IMG/VR virus record: IMGVR_UViG_3300034118_000178
Span: 1-26,829 of that record
Direction: 5' to 3' (one strand)
Origin: a virus
DNA: 26,829 bases
Shown: positions 8,144 through 14,200 of the stretch, one piece after another
How positions within the stretch are numbered: the stretch's first letter is position 1
Layout: the number at the start of each line of letters is the position of its first letter
The notes under the pieces: generated by a model
What the model was told of the DNA's origin: nothing
The model's database searches: none
What the model saw: the letters and a program-made list of their open reading frames with translations, nothing else
Position numbers and translations under genes: made by a program

Positions 8144-9310
8144 GTTATTGAATGGCGCTGAGTTAAAAGCGCCGATGTTTAGCACCGAAGAAGCGGTAGA
8201 CCTCTTCGCTACGACCAAAGACTCGTTCACAACGAACACGTCTTCCAAAGAGTTTTCTGCAGAATACGAGAACGAGTCTGTTGCTTCTACGGCGTCATCT
8301 GCAGCTTTTACTAACTCAAAGACCGATTCGTCAGAAAAACCAAAAACGTTAGTCTTAACAGCGTAGGTGTCTTTGATCACGCCATCAACGGTGGTCGTGT
8401 CATCGAGCGTAAACACGTCATTGAACGCACGGCTGTACACAACGACCCGTTCAAACAGGTCATCGGCAGCCAGAGTGTCCGACTCGGGGCGGCTGTAATC
8501 GATGGACGGTGTGTCTGTTACTAATGCTTCGTCAGCAGCAAACGCCTCAAACAGGTAGGCCAGCGAGTCAACAGGCAGCAGTTCTTCGGCTGGGCCAAGG
8601 TTAAGATCGAAGATCGGACGTACATCGCTTACCGCTGTCACTTCCTCGAAGAAGCTACGAGAGAACGAAACAACAGCTGAATAAATATCGGCAGTAGAAA
8701 TACCGTCCAGAGCGTCCTTAAATACCGAAAGGGCAGGGCCGGGGTCTTGCATGGTAGCGGAGCTAGCAAGCTCCTTGGCTACCTGCCATGAGTTAATCTG
8801 GTCTGAAGCGCCTAGAACATCTTGGGTAAGCTTATTGACGCTGAGCAGCGTCTGGTCTTCTACTACCGACAACGAGTCAAAAAACTCGCGCTGTATGATC
8901 AGTAAGACGTGTACCAAATCAGAAGTAAAAAGTGCGTCGCCGTCGACGTTCTTACTGTATCCGATAGCCGCCTGCTCGGTCAGGTGGGCCAGGTTGGACA
9001 GGGGGCGTTCGAAAGCCAGCGAAAGCGCGTCCAGAAAAGATACAGCGTCTGTATCTTTGAGGTATCGGTTCTTCGTATCCGGGTCGAGTACCAGCTCCGA
9101 TGTTTGAAGGTCTCGGAAGTAGATCGAATTGACCAGCCGCCGGTAGTTGACCGTAGTCTGATACAGCGGGTAAGCCAGCAACGCCGAGTAAACCGGACGG
9201 GTGACTATAACCTCTGCTGCTCTGAATTGGGGTGCAACAACCCGCAGGCTACGGGTCGACACGACCGCCTGTAGGTTGGTTACATGCTCAACTAAGAGGC
9301 GGATAGCCAC
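8141..9310 (-). CDS. Repeat-built virion protein candidate (389 aa)
   Basis: The start is GTG at 9310, overlapping the previous stop (TAGTG). Residues 1-95 are a distinct N-terminal region (RLLVEHVTNLQAVV, VNYRRLVNSIYFRD). From about residue 100 to 365 the chain is made of degenerate units of about 19 residues with a pattern like (Y/F/V)-S-R/K-x-F-x-D/E-x-V/L-x3-D: examples begin at F100, Y118, I139, V158, V177, F216, Y272, Y292, F331 and Y349. The repeats are acidic and alternate hydrophobic and Asp/Glu residues, which suggests an extended solenoid or spiral. It lies between a BppU-like protein and fibre genes, so a tail-fibre or appendage role is likely. I cannot assign a family. Confidence 0.75.
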   Translation of the reverse strand: MAIRLLVEHVTNLQAVVSTRSLRVVAPQFRAAEVIVTRPVYSALLAYPLYQTTVNYRRLVNSIYFRDLQTSELVLDPDTKNRYLKDTDAVSFLDALSLAFERPLSNLAHLTEQAAIGYSKNVDGDALFTSDLVHVLLIIQREFFDSLSVVEDQTLLSVNKLTQDVLGASDQINSWQVAKELASSATMQDPGPALSVFKDALDGISTADIYSAVVSFSRSFFEEVTAVSDVRPIFDLNLGPAEELLPVDSLAYLFEAFAADEALVTDTPSIDYSRPESDTLAADDLFERVVVYSRAFNDVFTLDDTTTVDGVIKDTYAVKTNVFGFSDESVFELVKAADDAVEATDSFSYSAENSLEDVFVVNESLVVAKRSTASSVLNIGAFNSAPFNN

Positions 9311-9684
9311 TAGTCAAAATCACTCCGTACTTTGAGCTTAATCAGGTCATTTACGGTCTGAATGCCGCCCGACAGGAACGTAACTTCCAGCTCCGCCTCA
9401 AATGTACCAGCCGTATTAAGGGTGCCGGTCGGGAAGTTGGTTATGACTTTACCCTGTAGGGGGTAGGTAACCGTGCAAGTAAGGGTGTTCTTCACGGTCG
9501 TGCTACCGAGTTCACGTATACGGAGGCGAACAGTCGCCCCCGTGAGGTCCACAGGAGCCCACGTAGCGCTGTTATTCGGGTCGAGGACAGTCCCAGGCGC
9601 AGCCGTATTGCTGTCCTTCAGGGTGAAGGTCAGCTCGGGCAGCGTGTCCCCAGCCACAAGATTGAGAGTGTCGGAGTACGCCAT
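9310..9684 (-). CDS. BppU N-terminal-like beta-sandwich virion protein
   Basis: A 124-residue, mostly beta protein: LVAGDTLPELTFTLKD at the start, VDLTGATVRLRIRELGSTTV in the middle, and GKVITNFPTGTLNTAGTFEA followed by ELEVTFLSGG near the end. The pattern GDT-x-P-L-x-F-x-L, then DLTGATVRLRIR, then a late pGty-AElev strand is that of the N-terminal domain of phage baseplate/upper-fibre proteins such as BppU, which also occurs as a stand-alone virion protein. AGGGG lies eight bases before the ATG. The stop overlaps the next start as TAGTG. It opens the adsorption module after the lysis genes and may help join fibres to the tail. Confidence 0.65.
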   Translation of the reverse strand: MAYSDTLNLVAGDTLPELTFTLKDSNTAAPGTVLDPNNSATWAPVDLTGATVRLRIRELGSTTVKNTLTCTVTYPLQGKVITNFPTGTLNTAGTFEAELEVTFLSGGIQTVNDLIKLKVRSDFD

Positions 9685-9719
9685 ACTAGAAACCCCTGTT
9701 TGCCATAATATTAACAGGA

Positions 9720-10226
9720 CTAGCCTGCCAATGCACCTTCCCGCAGCCCGGACAGGTACAGCTGCCGCTCGTCCTGTCGCCGTTTTACCAGCCCCGGCAG
9801 CACCCTACCCCCGGCCTTGGTCCATTTCATGAACTGCTCTGCCGCCTCCTCTAACTCGCCCCGGTTGAACTTCATACGCAGCGAACTACGTTGCAGATTG
9901 CCGAGGCCCACGTTGAAGGCGAAGCTGACCAGAGCGTCGAAGACTCCCTGACGGCCAGAAGCAGCAGGACACAGTCTAAGTACACCACGCTCAAAACGGC
10001 TAAGATCCTGAGCAAGAATAGAATCAACCTCTCCCATGGAGAGGACGCGGTCCCAGCCAGGGGGTATCGATAGACTGCGCCGTTCTTCATACTTCACCGC
10101 CGTGTGGGTAGGGTCAATTACGTGGCCGACGCCGACCGTCCACAAGAGGGCAGGACAACGGTAAGGTTTATTCCTTACCCCCTCGTGGTGTTTGATCATT
10201 CCAATGGCGGCGGGAGAGACTTTCAC
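9720..10226 (-). CDS. Endolysin, GH24 lysozyme (T4/P22 type)
   Basis: A 168-residue muramidase of the phage lysozyme family that cleaves the glycan of peptidoglycan. The catalytic region MIKHHEGVRNKPYRCPALLW then TVGVGH gives E15, C24 and T30 at the E-x8-(D/C)-x5-T spacing of the family; Cys occupies the place of T4 Asp20. The C-terminal lobe shows ALVSFAFNVGLGNLQRSSL, and GLVKRRQDERQLYLSG, the usual family ending. No signal peptide or signal-anchor is visible, so export depends on the holin. The start is GTG at 10226: the family N-terminus begins there, GAGG lies ten bases upstream, and the preceding 26-codon ORF ends in overlap with it. High confidence in function. Confidence 0.93.
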   Translation of the reverse strand: MKVSPAAIGMIKHHEGVRNKPYRCPALLWTVGVGHVIDPTHTAVKYEERRSLSIPPGWDRVLSMGEVDSILAQDLSRFERGVLRLCPAASGRQGVFDALVSFAFNVGLGNLQRSSLRMKFNRGELEEAAEQFMKWTKAGGRVLPGLVKRRQDERQLYLSGLREGALAG

Positions 10227-10303
10227 TGCCAGTCTGCCTCATCGGTGTTTGACTCATGCCCGGTTACAAGCGCCCATATAAGAACGATGTACAGGTGAAT
10301 CAT
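10223..10303 (-). CDS. Putative 26-aa membrane peptide between holin and lysozyme
   Basis: The ATG at 10303 overlaps the holin stop as ATGA, and the TGA overlaps the GTG start of the lysozyme as GTGA, so the frame fills the gap exactly. The peptide begins MIHLYIVLIWALVTG, a hydrophobic segment able to act as a membrane anchor or signal, and ends in an acidic tail (HESNTDEADWQ). No clear ribosome site is seen; re-initiation after the holin is the likely route. It could tune lysis, or just carry ribosomes to the weak GTG start. Its reality rests on the double overlap and hydrophobic content. Confidence 0.45.
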   Translation of the reverse strand: MIHLYIVLIWALVTGHESNTDEADWQ

Positions 10304-10785
10304 TTCTTGTTGAACGCCTGAGTACCGAACCAGAAGGCGATGATCGAGGACAGGATCAGCATCTCGTCGTCCCCGAACACGTTCTCCATGGCCACAGCAA
10401 ACGGCACGCCTTGGTTCCAGGCGTACCAGATGCCCGTGATGTTAAGGGCGACCAGTTCCAGCACGAAGATGTAGGTGACGACCGGGCGAACCGAGGCTCG
10501 CAGGTTGATCATCCATTGGCTTGCGCCTTTGCCAATCTCGATGTCGTGCTGATAAAGAGCCTGACGCTCCTCAACAGCGGTCTCAGTCTGGATCTGCTCC
10601 AGCTTGATCTCTTCGACCCGTGCCTGGGCCAGAAAGCCGCGCTCCGCCAGAGCGAGCTCGCGCTCCTTCTGGGCGGAGACAAGGGCCAGTTCGTGCTTCT
10701 TGTCCTGCCGGTCCTGAAAGATTGTCAGAATCTTGGGCAAGCCGCCTGCCAAAAAAGACAGGAATGTACTAACCATGGTCATCAT
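10300..10785 (-). CDS. Holin, three-span (Holin_3TM/GTA-holin type)
   Basis: A 161-residue protein with a hydrophobic N-terminal span (about 5-22), a long charged coiled coil (residues 25-80, QDKKHELALVSAQKERELAL), and two C-terminal spans (about 99-120 and 141-156). The C-terminal core ASVRPVVTYIFVLELVALN, FGDDEM and IIAFWFGTQAFNKK matches the pattern I know from the three-span holin family first described for gene transfer agents. It would make holes in the inner membrane to release the lysozyme. Two adjacent ATGs start the frame; GGAGGAG lies eight bases before the first, which also overlaps the previous stop as ATGA. Lysozyme follows after one tiny ORF. Good confidence in the family. Confidence 0.85.
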   Translation of the reverse strand: MMTMVSTFLSFLAGGLPKILTIFQDRQDKKHELALVSAQKERELALAERGFLAQARVEEIKLEQIQTETAVEERQALYQHDIEIGKGASQWMINLRASVRPVVTYIFVLELVALNITGIWYAWNQGVPFAVAMENVFGDDEMLILSSIIAFWFGTQAFNKK

Positions 10786-11060
10786 TTGCTGCGCTCCTCC
10801 ATCAACTTGACCCGCACCTGCAGGTCGTGAATATCGTGCATTAGGTCGTCTTTCATTTCTTGCCGCGCCGCCGCAGATTGAGGGCTGTCAATGATGACGC
10901 CTTCGTTCGTTATCAGGATCGGCATTTTAGACTCAAGAGCAATCAAGCGATTCTGGAATGAGGTGATCTCGCCCAGCAGCCAAGCGACGGCGGCAAGCAA
11001 GACTGGGAACAGCATGTCCACGACCTTCTCCATGCTGAAACCGGATTTTGAATCACTCAT
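10782..11060 (-). CDS. Single-span membrane protein with coiled coil, holin-like or spanin-like
   Basis: A 92-residue protein with a short polar N-terminus, one membrane span at residues 13-31 (VVDMLFPVLLAAVAWLLGEI), a charged segment (NRLIALESKMPIL), a small beta-like stretch (TNEGVIIDSP), and a C-terminal coiled coil (EMKDDLMHDIHDLQVRVKLM). It is linked by 4-base ATGA overlaps to the small membrane gene before it and the holin after it, placing it in the lysis cassette. One N-terminal span with a long coiled-coil domain also fits an inner-membrane spanin-type protein, but no outer-membrane lipoprotein partner is seen. Similar proteins in aquatic podoviruses are usually left unnamed, as far as I recall. 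Confidence 0.75.
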   Translation of the reverse strand: MSDSKSGFSMEKVVDMLFPVLLAAVAWLLGEITSFQNRLIALESKMPILITNEGVIIDSPQSAAARQEMKDDLMHDIHDLQVRVKLMEERSK

Positions 11061-11212
11061 TTGTCGCCTCTTTTATTAAGCAGGTCGAACAAAGTCTTGA
11101 TCTTGTCCTCTAATACGGCGACCCGCAGATCGAGCTTTGACAGCACAATGATCAGCGTGATCAGCGCCAGAATGACTGGCCATGCCCTGGTAAATATTTC
11201 AAACAGGTCCAT
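11057..11212 (-). CDS. Small membrane protein (51 aa), lysis cassette
   Basis: Read directly from the minus strand: 51 residues beginning MDLFEIFTRAWPVILALITL. Residues about 11-26 form one membrane span (WPVILALITLIIVLSK), followed by a short coiled-coil segment (LDLRVAVLEDKIKTLFDLL) and a basic end (NKRGDK). AAGGGG stands five bases before the ATG and overlaps the end of the giant gene. The stop overlaps the next start as ATGA, so it is coupled to the 92-residue membrane protein. The same span-then-coiled-coil layout occurs in that neighbour. It could be a small holin, antiholin or envelope partner; nothing in the sequence decides. Confidence 0.75.
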   Translation of the reverse strand: MDLFEIFTRAWPVILALITLIIVLSKLDLRVAVLEDKIKTLFDLLNKRGDK

Positions 11213-11221
11213 AAGTACCCC

Positions 11222-14200
11222 TTACAGCACGTTATAAACGGGCAGCAGCCGGTCCTTCAGCGTCCGGTCTACGCGCCAGCCATTTTGGAAGGCAGTATCA
11301 ATAGTCTCAGCCGTGGGGCCTAGCAGCGTGAACAACGGACTATCGCCGAAGTTTGTTGCCTGCGAAGCTCCTGTAATCAGGCCAAACGGGCCGCTAAAGT
11401 TTGACTTCTCAAACGCAGTACCAAGGTACTCCGGCCAGTCCATACGGTCTGTCTTGAAGTACTTCTGATCGGCTTCAACGAACGGGAACAACGCTGCGAG
11501 GCCAAACTTAGCGTACTCGCGAAGCTCCATACCCATCATCGCAAGAGGCATTGTGGCTACCGCAGTCAAAGCCATCAAGCCGACAGCCGAACCAACGCGG
11601 CCCCACGGGGTGCCGATGTTCTGCTCACGCAAGCGAGTCTCAGCTTCGCCGAACATACCGCCGAGGATGACTTTACCGTAGGAATAAAAATACCCCTTCA
11701 GCTGCCAGATCAAAGCGTAGTGCGGATCGGACGCCCAAACAGGGCGCTCTGCCGCATTAGGACGGAGCGTGGAGGATTCAACGAAACGCTGCAGGCCTTG
11801 GGCGACCTTCTTACCTTCCGGCGTGGTCAGCTTGCGGCCCCCAGCAATCCAGTCCAGCACTTCCTGGCGTGTCAGGCCAAGTTCGCTGAGGTAACGATCT
11901 GCTCGCGGGTTATTGAACTCGTTGCGTGCGTGCTTGGTGATGAACTGTACGCCCATGCCAGCCGCAAACTCACGGGTAAACCGGGTGAACCAGTTAAGCC
12001 CAGTAATGTTGAACCACCAGTCAGACGCCTTACGCGCCATAGGGTCCATGTAATCGGCGTCAGCTTCAGTGATCCAAGAGTTAGCTACGGCTTCTGGCGT
12101 AACCACGCCAATGTCACGGGCCAGTTGAATGGCCTCGTCGCGATTTTTAATCGTCGCAATGACTTCCTTCATGCCGGTCGTCAGCGCACCAAACTCTTTT
12201 GAGGCAATGACTGGGCCAGCCAAGTCCGTTACAGACGAGATAGCAGCAAACGGAAGAATAGTGACGAACTGAAGGAACTGCCCCCAGCTGTTCAGCTTGC
12301 GCCAGAACGGGCTGAGCGGGGCGCGGTAGCCCATGTAAGTGTTGATAACGCCCATGGCCGCTTCGCGGTCCTCTGGGTTAAGTCCATCGAGCAACGGCCT
12401 GAGTAGATCGTTACCCTGATCGTCCTTAGTGGCGCGGTCAAACTCAACGCGCTTAACGACGCTTCGGATATACCGCGAGAAGGCTTCTTTCGGCGGTACG
12501 AGAAACGCGCGAAGGTCGTTACGGGGCACGTTGGCGGTGAGTTCAAGAGCCTCGTTAACGCTAGCGTTCGGATCGAGCGGATTGCCTTCGACGTTGTCGC
12601 CATTAACAATGGCCTGCTGCAAGTCGACGAGTTTCTCCACTCGGTTGCGAATTGTCTGCGGGTTGGCGCTGGGATCAGAGCGAACGATCAGATCAACAAA
12701 CGCCTGTGGGTCGTTTGCGATAGCAATAAGATCGAGAACGCGGGGGAAGTAGTTCTGCTGGAAGCCGATCTTAGTTTTAGACGGCGAGACATACTCGGCG
12801 TAGAACTCTTCCAAGAACTGACGGATAGCCAGCGCCTTACCGGTAAGCTGAGAAGTCGGCGTATCGGACTCAGCTTCAGCAAACGCTGCGTCGAGAGCCG
12901 GATCATCCATCGCGCCGATCTCTTTCTCGATACGGTTCTTGTACTCGTCGAACGTGCGTGCGGCCTGCGGTACAAACCCAAGTCGGCCCTTGCCGGTCGG
13001 GTCTTGTGCGCGAACGTAGAACATATCCGCAAGCTCATCTCCACCGTACATACGAAGTATGCCGTCTGCGGTCATAACGAACTTGAGGATCGGCTGGACG
13101 TACTTGTTGCGCTTGAGCGACGAAATCTTCGACTGCCAGTGTGCGGCAAGCGCCGGGCCACCGCCTTGGATCGTCATCTCATCGAGTTCGTAGACGAACG
13201 CTTTTTCGGTAAAGTTAAGTCCGTTCTCGTTGACCTGATTACGGCGGGACTCAATCACGGAGTCCATAAACGTTTCGAAGTCTTCGTTTAGTCGTTGCGC
13301 GAATCGCTTGCGGAAACTCTCGCTGGTAGCGCGCCACAGATTACGGAGACGATTTACGAAGTCTCGGAAGAACCGATCGCCGAGCTTTTGCGGCTGCTTA
13401 TTTTTGTACCGCTGACTCGCCCACAGGGCTACCTGGTCAGAGAACCACTCTTCGAAACCCCGATCAAAACCATACCGCTCGCTAAGCCCCTTAAAAGTCG
13501 GGGACGCTTTATAGGCCTTAAAAAGACGCTCTCTTAACGCCTTGTTTTGGAGGGCCTTGTCACGCTCTTCCTTGTACAGGCTGTGGCCCATCTCGTGCGC
13601 GACTACAAGTGCATCCTGTAGGGGATTGTTGGTCTCGCGGTAGATAATCACCTTACCGTAAGGGCCAGACACGTGCCTGCCGAAATTACTTCGGTTTTCA
13701 CGCATGCTATTCAGGCTGATCTGCACAGACTCAAGCGCGCCTTGGAACTCGGCTGCTAGCTGTTCCGGGGTCATGCCGTCGAGCTGGGCAAACGTGTAGA
13801 TGCGTGGCGGACTCTTAAAGTTAAGGGCGGCCAGCAAGTCCTGGATGACACCCTGCACCATGCTGTTTACAGCGCCAGACACCACCATTTGCTCTCGCGG
13901 TGAGAGCGGAGCTTCTTCTGTGGGGCGTAAAGTGCTAGGGGCAGGAACTTGACGAAGGTCAATGGCCGAACGAGCCGTGTCGATATTCATGCGTGTAGCA
14001 AGCTCACCGTCACGAATATCTGACTTCGAGATTCTTATTCTGTCATTTTCAACCGCACCCTGAGTGTCGGTTTTATCCTGCTGTTGCTGCCACGATCGGA
14101 CGTCGTAAAAAACCGCAGTAATTGTGTCTACCAGGTCTTCGTCGATACCGAGACTTTTAATGATCTTGCCGCGTTTCTGGTTAAGCTCCAACCGGTAAAA

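Noticed and set aside
7683-8161. Plus-strand frames opposite the 141-residue gene
   Set aside because: Antisense shadows; the minus-strand product shows a coherent phage pattern and a ribosome site.
9695-9718. CCTGTT/AACAGG inverted repeat after the lysozyme gene
   Set aside because: Only six base pairs with a 12-base loop and no clear U-run; too weak to call a terminator.
10177-10257. Alternative ATG-started frame across the lysozyme start (MSQTPMRQTG...)
   Set aside because: It has a hydrophilic random-looking product ending soon after, and does not fit the stop/start overlap pattern as the 26-codon frame does.
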